From: Lineus longissimus
Lineage: Eukaryota; Nemertea; Pilidiophora; Heteronemertea; Lineidae
Direction: 5' to 3'
Length of the DNA stretch: 64,000 nucleotides
Assembly (NCBI RefSeq): GCF_910592395.1
Contig: NC_088312.1
Span: 22,079,292 to 22,143,291 of the forward strand
The notes beneath the pieces are model-generated. The model made no database searches. It was not told the DNA's origin and saw only the letters and a list, made by a program, of their open reading frames with translations. This document shows, one piece after another, positions 37,650 through 50,400 of the stretch. The position numbers and the translations under genes are program-made. The stretch's first letter is position 1; each line of letters starts with the position of its first letter.

Positions 37650-38372
37650 GGTCACCTAAATCCCACACCCAAACTGTCCCTTCAAATCGCGTGCACGGAG
37701 CTAAATAAATACGCTTGCCGTGTGCTTGCGCACTTCCGACTACAAAGGAATCGAATCTTAATTCAAATTCGCCATTGCTGACATCATTGGCGCCAAAGAC
37801 TATTTCTTTTGACCCTGTTGACCTCGCGTCTAAAATCTTTTTGAAAAAGCCATTCAAGCATTAAAATCAACTACGAACATTATCTATAATATCACCGAGC
37901 TATATAAATGCGATATATCAAGAAATAACTGTCGCATTATCGAATTATACGGTTAGCTTGGAACTATTTGTACCCAATTACCCTTCCGCCAGCGTAACCT
38001 CGTCACAATCATTGCGCTTCTTCAATATGCCGACGACTTGACCAACGAAAATCCCGGTCTACCATTAAAGCCTTGATGGCCTCGGCGGTTAGACGGTTGC
38101 ACTGTGGAATGGTTGGTCACGAGTTCGAACCCCGGCGAATCTATTTTTTTCGAGATTTTTGAAAAATGTTATCGTTATTATTCATTCATGTACGTTTATC
38201 AGGCGCGGATCCAAGCGGGTATACCACATGCAAGGCTCCTAATTGATGTAAACTTTTTTAAATTGACCACTCATGAAATTTTGGAACCGACCTCTCCAGG
38301 AATTTTGATGAGAAATGCAGAGCAAGCTCCCTCTTCTCCCTGTTCCTAGATTCGCCGGCCCTCTTATACCAC
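37650..38372. repeat. Copy B of duplicated tRNA-headed element
   Basis: Direct-orientation copy of 36604-37446, starting ggtcacctaaatcccacacc and ending ccggccctcttatacc. It lacks the internal duplication of copy A. On the minus strand, 37857-37633 is open and reads as protein-like sequence ending FEGTVWVWDLGDQEDDM. Confidence 0.75.
38070..38143 (+). repeat. tRNA-like SINE head in copy B
   Basis: ggcctcggcggttagacggt and cacgagttcgaaccccggcg correspond to the A and B boxes of copy A, with small deletions. Too degraded to be a tRNA gene. Confidence 0.55.
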
Positions 38373-39181
38373 CATCATTAAAATTTCATTAGTGTCTCAA
38401 TTTCACCATGGCAAACTGACAGGCTTTGTCTAGTGATTGACTGGGCCTTATCATCTTGACCCACAAGTGATTGCTCCGTAATTACCTCCGAATATCCAGG
38501 TATATGAACATGCCCCCTTCACCGCCCCCAAAAACCTGTGCCTGAATTGAGATGCCCGGATAATAAGACAGTTGAAGTTACTTGCCCCTAATACAGTAAT
38601 AAAGAGATAATAAATCCGTAATCATATGGCAGTAATTGCACCCCCCCCCCCCCGGCCCCCACACACACCCCATTCCTAGCACGGACACTGACCATGGCCA
38701 GGCGGGTTAACTCTCATGACGCCGAAAATTGTTCAGTTTGAGATCAATGCATGGTGTCACCGTACCAGTTGAATGGCATTTTCCATTTAAGATATAATTT
38801 TTCTAAAATTGAGAATAAGGTGTGTTTTAAATGAAGAAAATGAAGAAGTTTCAGTCCAATTGGCTTACTTATGTGGTTTTGAGGCTCCATTCTCCCCGTC
38901 GTGGTGACAAAGCTGACTCGCGGGTTAAAAGGCCGTCAAAAATCACCCCCTTACTCGAGACCCCCCCGCCTGAAACCCTGAAATTATCATGCATAACGTA
39001 GGCCTACATCGAAAATTTCATGGTTTGAGAGGCTAGGGTCGGTCTATTTGGCCTTTGAAAGCGTTCCTCCCGCCGGGTTACGTCTCGGAAAAAGTTATAA
39101 GCATGTAGAAAGTACCGTTTTAAATGGAAAACGGCTTAAAACTTTATTACAGGTACGTGGCCGGGGGGGGGGGGGGCGATT

Positions 39182-39281
39182 TAGCCTGGTACCACTGGCC
39201 ACCGTCCGTCCCGTCAATACAAAAGTCAAAATAGGTCAAACACAACAGCGTCGTCTGACGGTGGCCAGTGGTACCAGGCTA
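39182..39281. mobile_element. 100-bp foldback with perfect 25-bp arms
   Basis: tagcctggtaccactggcca plus ccgtc at the left end is exactly inverted at the right end (gacggtggccagtggtacca plus ggcta), with about 50 bp between. It sits about 300 bp upstream of the next gene's start codon, directly after a run of G. Confidence 0.85.
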
Positions 39282-39598
39282 GGGGCGATTTCTCGCTCAG
39301 AAGCCTGGTTTATATCAGCACCGATAGTGGCGCTCAGGTAACATCCCGACTTAGGTCTAAAAATAGATTTTATGAGAAAATAATTTCACCCACAAAATTG
39401 GTGGACATCGCAACTTTAGGAAAATCGCGCGTTGTTTTGGTTGTTTTGAAGGTTGTCAAACTTATTTCGCTTTTGAGGAAATGACTTTGAAATTTGGTCA
39501 TTATTGACCATTTAAGGATATTTCCTTCCATAAAACAGTGCAAACGTGTTTTAGGATATCTATAGTTGAATATAAACTTGCTGGTAAAACGATCCAAG

Positions 39599-42500
39599 AT
39601 GGACTTTGCGTCAAATTACATCTTGAATTATAATGTTTCGGATGATGAGTGTGTTTCTGATGATGAGCTGGAGCATGGAATGACACTCAGGTATTAAAAG
39701 TGAAAGTGATAATGCTCGACATTTTAGAAAGGAGACTGTGCACTTTCCCAATAATCACGGCCCCCAAAAAAGGTCATCAATCCCCCAATTTAGGCCATGC
39801 CATTCCAATGCCCTTGTTGATAAACAAATTCTTGGTTCCAGTCGAGGTGGAAGTGTAATCGAAATGTACATTCAACCACAGGCGCCTGATTGGCCTGAAG
39901 CCTAGTTAACGGGATTATCGGGCTAAACAATGGGATAAGCCAGGAACTCTTCTCATAGGGCCTAGTACTCTCCTGGCTTATTCCATTTTTTAGCTCACAT
40001 ATCATGTCTTGTCCGTCCGTCTGTCGTATGTCAACAACAGGGGCACGTTTGCTCACTATTGAGTCTAGAAAGTTGAAACTTGGTGTAAGGATGTCTTAAT
40101 AATAATACTCTAATGACAACATGACTTGACACCAAAAAAATCATTGCCATTTGACCTACTTTCTTGGCTCCAGAACTCCTAGAACCTGAACTCCTTGTCT
40201 CCCTTCCCCATACTGCAATCCCAAATACATGTATTTACATGCTTCCTCATCAAATATAATTGTCTTTCAGTGATGATTCCGATGACGATCATGAATATTA
40301 TGACCCCATTTTTTCAAATGCACCAAGTACAGTTGCAACTGATTGCAGTCCTTCATCAAGTACATCAGTCCCCATTTATGACAATGGTAAGTTTCAAGTT
40401 TCTCCATATCCGATGTTGATTTCATTTTGCCTAACTCGAGAAGACATCTGACAGTCTGAATTTCACATTTCTCCATATTGTTATTGTAACATTATAACCA
40501 ATGTCCTTACAATTTCATCTTTGGTATTTAGTCAGAATAACAATTGAAATTGTTTCACTGACTGATGTACTTCATTTCAGTGGAAGAGGACGCTGCCCTT
40601 GGCCTGGTTGGGCCTCCCCCACCTCCACCACCACAGCAGTCCTTGAGGGCGCGGTTCTTCAAAAAGGCCATGTCAGTTGGATCCAGTTCCAAGTCGTCTG
40701 CCTCCAAAGTTGCTGAACACAAGGAAAGTGACCACAAGAAGATGAGGAAAATGACAAGGAAAAAGAGCCACTGGAGAAGTGCTCCGAACAGAGGTATGTT
40801 TTTGAAAGTTGTTTGTAATGTAAAGTACAATAAACAGTTCAGGTTTGTAATGTTAAGTACAATAAACAGTTGAATGTTGTAATGAAAAGTACAATAAACA
40901 GTTGAAGGCTGTAATGTCAAGTAAAATAAACAGTTGAAGTTTGTAATGAAAAGTACAAGAAACAGTTGAAGTTTGTAATGTCAAGTACAATAAACAGTTG
41001 AAGTTCTCCATCGTTACTTTTAGATGCAGTCAGAGAAGTTGAGGGTGTTGGGGGAAAGAAATGGCGTCGTGCAGACACTAACATTGTCTCTTTAAAGTTT
41101 GGGACATTGATCAAACCGAGCCAGATGCATACCGGAGATCCCGTATATTGTAAAGAGTGCGGCGGATTATTGTCACATGTTAGTCACATCGAGACAGACC
41201 GAAGTGATCAGGTGGGTGATCATTCTTCTTATTTTCCTGTTTTGCACTGTGTTATCAGGCTGATCATCGATTCCTTGTTTCGGTGACAGTCATGGTCAAG
41301 AAATCCACGCTACAACTTCTTGGCAAATACATGTAACGGTCGTTATAGTGACATGACTATGAAGGAATATGTCTTCTTCTTTGACAGGTTTGGTGCTGTG
41401 AGTATTGCGATGAGAGGAATATCGTTGATGTGATACCAGAAGAGAAGCCACAGCAGGGAGACGTGACATTTATGCTGGAGCCGGCATTGACAACAACCGC
41501 TGCGGGGCGATCCGGGACAGACCAGTCTCTCATCATTTTCTGTGTTGATGTTTCTGGTAGCATGTGTGTCACTACAGAGGTAGGTGACAGTGGAAACATT
41601 CAGAGAGTCTTTTCTTCTCAGGTCAAAACGCCTTTTGTCTCAATGCTATGATCAAAGTTATCTTCTCCTTCTTCTTCTCTTTTCACTCGCAAACATTGAT
41701 TCATACTGTCTAGTTTCTAGATGGCCCCAGTTTCATGCATGGCCCAGTGTGTTTCTGTTTTCAGCTTGGATAAGTTCTCGACTTCTGAACATGCACATCA
41801 TTTTGACAAACTTTGCTAAATCGGAGTGTTGGATTATGAAACTCATGACCAGAACTGCCGACAGAATGAAGTACTTCGTGACCATTTCTTTCAGGTACCT
41901 GGGAAACTAAAACTACGAGGAACAAATGCTCTGCATCGAATGCAGTCGTTCAACGAGGGCCACGAGGATCAACATTTACCTGGCGAGAGGAGGAACCTGA
42001 CCTATGTCTCTCGTCTTCAAGCCATGCAGGCAGCAGTAGATTTCCAGATCGGCGAGATGGCTAAGGAACACCCGAACAGACGAGTGGCACTAATCAGCTT
42101 TAATAATGAGGTATGATGTGGACTTTGTCACAGTAACTAGTGATATTTCTCCTTTCAGACTGATGGTCAGTCTGATAAAATTTGGGGCCCAACTTGGTCC
42201 TTCATCAGCTTGAATATGGTTGGAAGTGAAGTCAGAGCACATATGCACTCTGGGGTGCAATTTTTCCAAAGATTTCAGACTAGCAGATGGTATCTCCCAG
42301 GTCTCGAATCTAGGTGGTCTGCTGGGCGGGGGACTTCAAGAATATTCTTGAATGAAAATTCATAAATCGTTTTGTCTTGCTTTCTCAGGTGAATGTTATT
42401 GGAGACGGCAGCGAAACTGAAATCACCATCGCTGGAGACAAACTGACACAAAAAGAGACACTTTTTCAACTGGCATCAGAATTAAATCTCCCACAGGCTG

Positions 42501-45500
42501 TTAAGGCAAGCAGACAAATCCTTGGAGAAAAAGTCTTCAGCTTGGAGGAGGGAGGATCAACAGCTCTTGGACCAGCATTGGTCATATCTGTTGCCATGGC
42601 GGCCCAGTGTCCAGGGTCAAAGGTAATCGTGTGTACGGATGGCATGGCTAATGTCGGCCTTGGAAACCTGGATAATGTCGTAAACGAACAGCAGCTGGAA
42701 GACTCGGAGAATTTTTATACGTATGTAGCTGAGACAGCTAAAGAGAAGGGGTAAGTATATTGAAGATGCCGGTTCAGGGCTGCAGGGGTCAAATGAAATT
42801 GTAAAATACTTGGCCCTGAATCTGCTTATTCAATTTCTCCCAAGTCTAATAAACTCTTCAAAGTGACGGTGTATTCCTTCATCTTTACCAATGATGTCAT
42901 TGACAATGTCGAACCTGGTCAATGTAAAGCTGGTTCGAAAGTAGGTTTTCAGTGGCCAGAACTCCTCCTAATGGCTGCTAGTTTTAGGCAGTTTGTCAGG
43001 ATGTGGTCAACTTTCATGAGCTCTGTGTCTCAGGGCAAAGGTCATTCTCTCCAATTCTAGACTTTGGACAGATGGTGTTGAATCGGAAGTGGCTGGTTTG
43101 GAGCTACTCTCTTCCAGTGGGAGCCCGCGAGTTCCATTTGGTCTTGAAGGTGGCCTCAACTGTGGTTTTGACTTCTTGCAATGAGTACTAATTACATTGT
43201 CATCACTTCTGTTTCAGTGTGTCTGTGTCTGTGATCAGTATCAAGGGTACAGACTGCAAACTTGTTGAACTGGGGAAGATTGCTGACATTACTGAGGGAC
43301 AGGTAGGTAGTTCTGCTAAATTTAGTCAGTTGCCTCAAAATTTATATCTACTCTTGAAACCTATTACTTGGAGATCACATGAGGCAACCACTAGCTGATG
43401 AATCTCTTAGTGCTCAGAGTTTCATAGAATAGGAGTGTTAATAGTGAACTGTTTGACAATGTGCATACGCCTGTGGTTCTTTAGTTTCTGTTTGTGCATA
43501 CGCCTGTGGTTCTTTAGTTTAGTTTACGGCTGCTAGGAGTGTGGTGTTTAGCGCGGAGTAAACTAGGAGCATTTCGTTTGAGGCGTCATCGTATTTTAGA
43601 CTGTTTTGTGTATTGGGCCGGCCCTAAGTAAGTTTGTGTTGTGAACAAGAGGATTCGAGGAGACCAGCGGTAAACGGTAAGACCAGTATTTTCAAGGAGC
43701 ATTACACACTCGGTTGCCTTTTCAAGAAACTTTCAGGATTTTCACAAAGAAGGTTTATTTTTCTTCAATTTTCAGGTGAATATTGTGGATCCTCTGAAAC
43801 TGACAGAAGAGTTTGGCAACATCATTGCAAATCCAGTGATCGCAACAAATGTCAAAGCAACTCTTGTTTTACACAAAGGATTGTAAGTTTCCTGGTTTTC
43901 AGTTGACTTTCAGTCACCGTGTTTTGTTCATAGCATAAGAATGGACGTGAATGATCTCCACAATGAGGTTGTATCCAACATTGTGTCATGCAAAGAAATG
44001 CACACTGACACATTAGAGAAGTTTTGAAAATGGAGAAGTTTAGCCAAATATAATATCACAGTTTAGATGCCTGTTGGTAACTTTGTGGTGGCTGGCAACT
44101 CTCTGTTGTCCTGAAAGCCATTGTAGCTGTTGAAACATTTTAAGTACGGTACCATTTTGAAAGTAGAAATCATTGCTTTCTCATTACTTGGTCTTGCTCT
44201 TGTGAACCCAGGCCACAATGATTGTTTCTCCATCACGCTCAGTTGCATTCTCATCTGCTATGACAATATGCCTTTTAGGTACGTTCGATACGAAGAAACG
44301 AATGAAAGTTGTGTTTCTAAAGAAATCGGCAATGTAACAGCGGATAGGGAAATCACATTTGAGTTTGGAGTGAGGACCGCTGCAGAATCAAAACCACAAC
44401 AACCACTGGATGAAATAGCAGAAAAAGGTGAGTGAAAAGTTGTATTTTGTGACAACTCTTACCTGTTAAACTGTGTTGTTGAAGCCACTTTTCTTGCTGC
44501 TCCAAAAGGCTACATGTATGGATAGACAAATTGACGTGCTCCACACACAAAATGAACCTTTGTTTGACTATTTGACGTTCCGATTGGTTGTAACAAGCAA
44601 GGGAAACGATGCCACAGGTTAACAAGTGAACAGTCTATTGATATGCAGTCTTAGGAAGACACACAAGCCATTAGTCCCCAACGTCTCATCTCATGTGCAT
44701 TATCATCCATCTTGGTCCTGTTTGGAGGTCTATGTTAAAGATTCTACTTGACCTCGGGGTGTTTGGGGTAGTGTCGTATTTCCACAGGTTATAAAAGTAA
44801 GAAGCTGAATTTGCCTTCTAACGTCCGGATCCTTTATTCTAACACTCCTTCACAAAATTATACACACCAAAGTCATAATTGATAAAATAGTTCGTCGGAT
44901 GACGATTCATGCACGTGATTAGAAATACTCGGGAGACTGGAATAACTCTCTCTCTCTCTATCTCTCTCTGCCGAGAGCGTGCGGACAGCTGTTTTGTATT
45001 CACGCGCAGCTTTGTCTGCACCAATCAGGGGGCAACGTTGATGCGTCTCCATCCAATGAGGAGCCGCATCAATGCTCACGTAATTGATCACGTAATTGAT
45101 CACGCTAGGGAGAATGGAGGATTAAAAGTAGACCGTGGGAATTTTCCACGATAATCCACCGGTATCTTATCTAAACCCAATTCCAATAATCCCGCACACT
45201 TAATTCCAAGAATTACACATTACAGTGCTACTCATAAGAAAGGTTTTACAATTACTATACAACAGTAGCATTCAATGAATTTCATTGTATATTATACTTC
45301 AGATGAAACTCAGGATGAAGGAGCATCTGCTAATGCTTCTAACCCTGTGGACACGCTGAAGGAGCTGCCATTCCAAATCCAGATCTCCTACACTGATATG
45401 GAGGGCAATAAAGCCTTGAGACTCATTACGAAGACAAGACCAATCACCAAGGATAGGCAGTTAGCAGAACAAGGTACATCTAGCTTCCATATTCCTTATA

Positions 45501-47444
45501 AGCGCCCATCACAACAAATTGGGTAGTAAGTCGCCAGGCATAGTATTGAGTATTCTCAGTCTCAATGAACATGCATTTCACACTCGAGGTAACACTAATT
45601 AAGTACAGGCTGGCAGTAGGCTAAAAATAGCTTTGGCAGCAAAGGGCTGAGGCTGCTTTGATACTTTCAAACCCGATATATCGTATTCATCAGTTATTTG
45701 ATTTTCCAGAAATCAACATTGCCCTTATTGGTACCCATACTGCTCAGTTGGCGTCCAAGTTTGCTGTGGAAGGAAGTTACTCCAAGTCCAGGCTGACTGC
45801 CTTTATGAACCAGAGAATGGTATCAAGATACTCGTGAGTAAAAATAAAAGTATACACATTTTTCTGCCTGGCTCCAAGGCGACCGCCTAGTTTGTCTCCA
45901 CAGTGATTTGAACTTAGTGAAAGGGTTCTTCACTGTATGACATCATGGAATGAGCCCCCAACCTGGCATCCTCCTTCAGGGCTGAGTCAGAGTGACTGGG
46001 ACAATCACCCTGACCGCCCTCAGTCAGATTGCACAAACACTTAGGGATCACAGGAAACGAGGACTCTCTGGGAACATGAGCAGTTTCTATGGCAGCAATA
46101 TCGTACGGTCTCTGGTTTTACAATGGCTTGATTTGCTCTCTTTCTAGACGAAACAACAGGGAAACTCGTCCAGAATATGACATTTATGTGAGGAACATAC
46201 AACCCCTGGAGCGGCAAATAGGAAATCAGCAAAGTGTAAGTCCATCACAACCTTGTGTCTGGCGTCAGACTCCTATTACTTGTCTTGAGGCCAGAAAAAA
46301 ATCGGCGAAGACCACTGTGACCCAAACAGAACTGAGGTTTAAACTTATATTAAATATGACATTTCTAAACTTATATTAACATGATTCAAATATGACATTT
46401 TTAAACTTATATTAACATGATTAATGGGAATTTCACACAGCGAGCAAATCAGCCTACTCTTATAATATTTTCTCGTACAGTGAAAATGAACCTTCTCATC
46501 TCCTGTTCAAAAGTCCTCCGCAGGTTGGTTTGAGTGAGCCAGATTCAACGGATGGACATGAGGACAATAAAGGGCACAACAGGGTTACCTTCAGAAACTC
46601 GCGTATGACTTGATGATGGGGCAGCGGTAGCGCAGTGGAAGAGAGTCGGCCTCATGATCAGGAGGTCGTGGGTTCGACTCCCGGCCGAGTGACTGCTTAG
46701 TTCCCCTACTGGTCGAGTTGAAGTGAGCACCTTCTGGTTGCTCCTTGAAACCCCTGATTGATTTCTGTGGAGACCGGGGTAATAATATGATATCCCAAAG
46801 CGCTTTGAGCGAGAACTATAGTGTCACGGAAGTGCGCTATATATAAATTTTAAAAAAAGACTCATTATTATGATGCATCAATGCGCTGATATCGACTGAG
46901 GGGGGATGAGGGCATTGTATTGCTCCTACGATATTTGCTTTCACCTCTTTCAGACTGAGCTCCAGTTGCACGGGCAGACTCACAGTGACTCTGAGGGTGA
47001 CAATGAGATGGCAGATGATAGTAATGATGAGCCACAAGCCAGTGGAACGGTTGAGACGGATGGTGCTCCAAAAGCCAAGAAGAAAGGAATTCTAGCAAAG
47101 GTAGACCTGAAAATGATCCCAAAACAAAGTGACTGTTTTCATACATCGCTTGATCCTGTCTGATGTCAGTCAGCTTTATATACTGTCACTATCATAGGTC
47201 TCCACAAAGGCACTCATAATCCAGAGGCCACGGGTTCAACTCTCGCAAGGATAACTGCTGTTTCACCTCCCAATCCTTGAGCAAGATACCCAACTCCACA
47301 TTTTGTTCCTGTGTTTAACTCGAGTTATTATCTGAATACTTTCAGATGAAAAAGTCAAGAAGTCGAAAGTCTGAATGTTCAGATCAGATGGCAAACCTTA
47401 ACTACGCAATGAGGAAATTCAATAGCAGCAACTTCAAGAAATAA
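39599..47444 (+). CDS. Zinc-finger / von Willebrand A protein, Sec23-like ('circularly permutated Ras protein 1-like' group)
   Basis: Exons: 39599-39690, 40271-40386, 40581-40793, 41024-41211, 41388-41579, 41895-42110, 42389-42750, 43218-43302, 43776-43882, 44279-44427, 45303-45473, 45710-45833, 46148-46235, 46954-47100, 47346-47444. Phases join to about 782 aa. The N-terminus is acidic (SDDSDDDHEYYD) and then proline-rich (GPPPPPPPQQ). A CKEC...CEYC zinc ribbon (C183, C186, C207, C210) resembles the Sec23/Sec24 zinc finger. A vWA domain begins FCVDVSGSM (MIDAS DxSxS, about 257-261) and includes RVALISFNNEV, GGSTALGPAL and VIVCTDGMANVG. A beta-rich region and a charged tail (GDNEMADDSNDEP, KAKKKG) follow. 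I recall proteins of this layout annotated as circularly permutated Ras protein 1 in invertebrates and Dictyostelium, but no P-loop, DxxG or NKxD motif is visible here, so it should not be called a GTPase. An extra exon near 46481 is possible. The SINE at 46620 is intronic. Confidence 0.8.
40811..41005 (+). repeat. About six tandem 33-34-bp units with AATAAA motifs
   Basis: Units of gtaatgtcaagtacaataaa plus cagttgaagtt repeat about six times, in the intron between 40793 and 41024. Most units keep a sense-strand AATAAA; one has AAGAAA. The array ends only about 20 bp before the acceptor. Confidence 0.9.
43461..43520 (+). repeat. Two 33-bp tandem units
   Basis: gtgcatacgcctgtggttct plus ttagttt is repeated at 43461 and 43494 in an intron of the vWA gene. 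Confidence 0.85.
46335..46425 (+). repeat. About 41-bp AT-rich tandem repeat
   Basis: tttaaacttatattaa, aatatgacattt and acatgatt blocks recur two to three times in an intron of the vWA gene. Confidence 0.75.
46620..46858 (+). mobile_element. tRNA-derived SINE, about 240 bp, with A-rich end
   Basis: An A box (gcggtagcgcagtggaagag), a B box (gtgggttcgactcccggc) and an unrelated body are followed by a 3' tail with aagcgctttgagcg and gtgcgctatatataaat, then tttaaaaaaag. Tails of the AGCGCTTTGAG...GCGCTATATAAAT kind are shared by many animal SINEs and their partner LINEs. It is inserted in sense in an intron of the vWA gene. Confidence 0.85.
47195..47320 (+). mobile_element. Second tRNA-derived SINE fragment
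   Basis: ggcactcataatccagaggc and the B box acgggttcaactctcgc, then ccttgagcaagatacccaac, a body motif common in animal SINEs. Truncated at both ends. It lies in the last intron of the vWA gene. Confidence 0.55.
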
Positions 47445-50400
47445 TCAGGAGGGATAGAAATGTTCTCCTGAAGGCCTGATTCCATGCCAGCGGTTTATAT
47501 ATACCTAGAAAACTTTGTCTGCAATATTTGATTTAGAAATTTTGCCCCACTGGAATGACTGTAGAATTGGAAACTGTCCTAGTGGAACTAGACCTTTAAT
47601 AGTCTTCTGATAAAGAAGTGACCACCTGGTGCACCTGCGTTCAAAGAAAGATGCAATTTCATACATGTTCAAGTCAAAAAGCTAAATACATGTATTATAT
47701 CACAGTAGAACTGTGTAATGTGCTTTTGATATATATTCAAGTCACATATTTGATGAGTTTTTATGTTGTTACATGTATATTCAAGAAATCATTTCAGAAT
47801 GTTCATAATTTTTGTTACATGAAGTAAATTTTGCTTTTGAAGATGTTTCGCAAATTAATTTCTTCGCTTTAAAATAATTCTGATTACATACAGTATCTGT
47901 AACCAATAATCGAAAATGAAAGTATTCGTAATTCACCAAAAGATGTTCTTCACACAGAGCATAAAATGTTTGTGTAATATATCTTGTCATGGGCCCAAAC
48001 CTGGGCCATGACACCCTAGTGGTGATGAGTTTGCCACTTGTAAATAAAGGAATAATACACGTATGTCTGTATATGCTGGATGTCGTACTTAAACATGTAA
48101 AAGGCCACTGCTATAGGCAGGAGCAAGGTGGGCCAGATTAAGTTGAACAAAGTTGTCAATAGATGTCTCCTTTATCTCACAGTTCATCAGTCCCTTTTGC
48201 TGGTATAAAGATGACTTTTAAGACAAATGCAAACCAGCTCCCTAAAGTGCCCCTGCTTAACTGTACATATAGGCACCTGGATATATATTAGTCAATTGCA
48301 TATTGGGAACCTTGCCCCCATCTATTGTCCTCCTTTAATGGTAAGGAACAAATTTTACTTATTCTTGATAAAATAAGAGATATTGATACATATATCTAAG
48401 ATTTGATCAAAAGGTTTTTCATATACATGTATGAAATAAAGAGGTAAGGTTATTAGATTTGATATTGTGATATAGCTGTTCTTTTATAATTATTGTTATA
48501 TACATGTAATCGAGATTGTACTACCAGGCTGACAAATAGAATCCCTTGTGATTTTGCGAGATTAAAATCATTAAAGGGAGAACTTGGGTGTGAGATTTAT
48601 GTAGTTAGAGATCATACACGATACACCTAGTTGCCACCATGTCATACAACCATGTACCATCACACTAATCGTGCTGAAAGGAATTATTTCACCAATGTTG
48701 GTCAGGCAGTTTTAGAAATAGTTTGTGTATTTCAGGTAGGATGTAATTTCGTTCTAGTGTGTTTATTGCAATTGACGATTTTTCCACGATCGCGTTTGGA
48801 TAATTCACGATCCTGCTGGAAGCCATCTTAGTATAAAAACCATCTCTTCTCGCACCCCCGCTATGCTGGTTCATGGTAGTACATGTATGCGTCAAATAAT
48901 ATACATTGTAATGTGTTAATTATGTACTTAGAGTTATGTGTTACTCTTCTTGTGCCATCCTGATGAATTTCTACCCATTTCATGTGCATTGTTGTTCAAA
49001 TAATTTTCAAAACTTTTTCTTCAGGCAGCCTCTGTTAATAGAGAGGAAAAGAGATTATCAATAATTTAATGAATGTCAACAATGTTTTTGTTTTTGTGTC
49101 CTCAAAGGCTAACCATAACATCATTCAGACAAACCCATTCATACGGCATGTGATAAGCCTTGTGCTCTACACATGTCTCTTCATGTACATGTACATACAT
49201 GGATGTACATTTTATAAAAGTTGCAAATCAATTTGAAAATATGTACTTGTACAGAGTTAAAATTTCATTAAAGTTATGCAGATATTAACCTTAATAGTGT
49301 CTCGTTCAATTCTTGTTGTTTGTTGATGATGGTGACCATGATGGTTTGGGAATCCAGCATGTGGGCACAGTCACTAGAGGACCATGACATATTAAATTAC
49401 ATCATACCAAGAACTCTATTTTGCCAAAAAAGTTTATAACCAGGTTCTTGCAGTGTGTATAGACAAGGCTTCGACGATAATCAAACCTGACTCTCTTCTT
49501 TCCTATGGCTACAGTCCAGGACCAGGCCTATGTCTCTAACCTGGCTGTCATCTCTTGTTCCTCCCTTGATCCCCAGAGTTCTGTAAGGCCATGTGCCCAG
49601 TCTCTTGATGTCCCTGAGTGGACAGTTATGGAGCACATGTTCTGGTCTCTAATCTCGTGTTGCACTGGCACCTTCCAGACACTGCCATATTCTTCCTCTT
49701 AATGTCACCAGTGACCTGTCCTACACGTAAGACCAAAACTTGGCAATTTTTTTGGATTTGTCTGGAGATTAAGGGGCTTGCAATGGAATATTGGGTACCT
49801 AAACTGCACCTAAAAGATTGCTACGTCCTTGGAGTACACTCCTTGGTGCATGGCAACCTGTAAGGTAATACAAGGTCATCTACATCTAGGGTCCCAGTGT
49901 GGAAGGAGGCAAGGGGATGAAATGACCCAGCCGCGACAGGTTTGATTGTGTACATGTTGTGTAGAGACCTTTGAGTGTCTACCACAAGCTATTGTTGGAG
50001 TGTGTTGCATTGTGTGTGATGTATAAGACCTGTCTGTACCAAAACGTCTTCAGTTAGATGACATCTTCAGCTAGGTGATCCCACCAGAACATGTGGCTGG
50101 GTGGGGAACCACCGGCACTGGTTTCAGAGGCTGGTTTCTTGGAGACTGTCACGATTTCATTATTGTTAAACTGATCAGAAATCAATGTCGTTTATATGAC
50201 TGCTTATATGAGTGAATGTGGCTGGTTCCCTGGATGCACCAGAGCTGGAGGTCCAGTGGAGCAACCTCGGGCTTATACCCAAATGATTCACGTGTTATGT
50301 AACCCAAGACAAGAAAGTGGGGGTGGTCAGTTGGATGCGCATGTCGTCAACCAATGTTTGTGACAACGCTTTGGTAGGACTGTTGCGAGGTGCGAGCCTT

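Larger units (their letters stand above)
33664..39598. other. Gene-free, repeat-rich intergenic region
   Basis: It begins with the PATL1 3' UTR (AATAAA at 34155). It then holds a foldback element (34590-34991), an interrupted second copy (35409-36212), a 33-bp minisatellite, a duplicated element of about 0.8 kb (36604-37446 and 37650-38372), a C run near 38641, a G run near 39160 and a 100-bp foldback (39182-39281). No complete gene was found. Confidence 0.7.

Noticed and set aside
36600-38372. CRISPR-like array or satellite
   Set aside because: Only two long copies with internal structure, no regular spacers, eukaryotic context.
44946-44972. (ct)n microsatellite as a regulatory element
   Set aside because: Short interrupted ctctctatctctctctg run in an intron with nothing to suggest function.
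46625-46700. Functional tRNA gene
   Set aside because: Good A/B boxes, but followed by a SINE body and tail, and the acceptor arm is not closed.
49505-49863. Small gene between the vWA gene and LTN1
   Set aside because: Overlapping frames with no recognised motif, splice sites or codon pattern.
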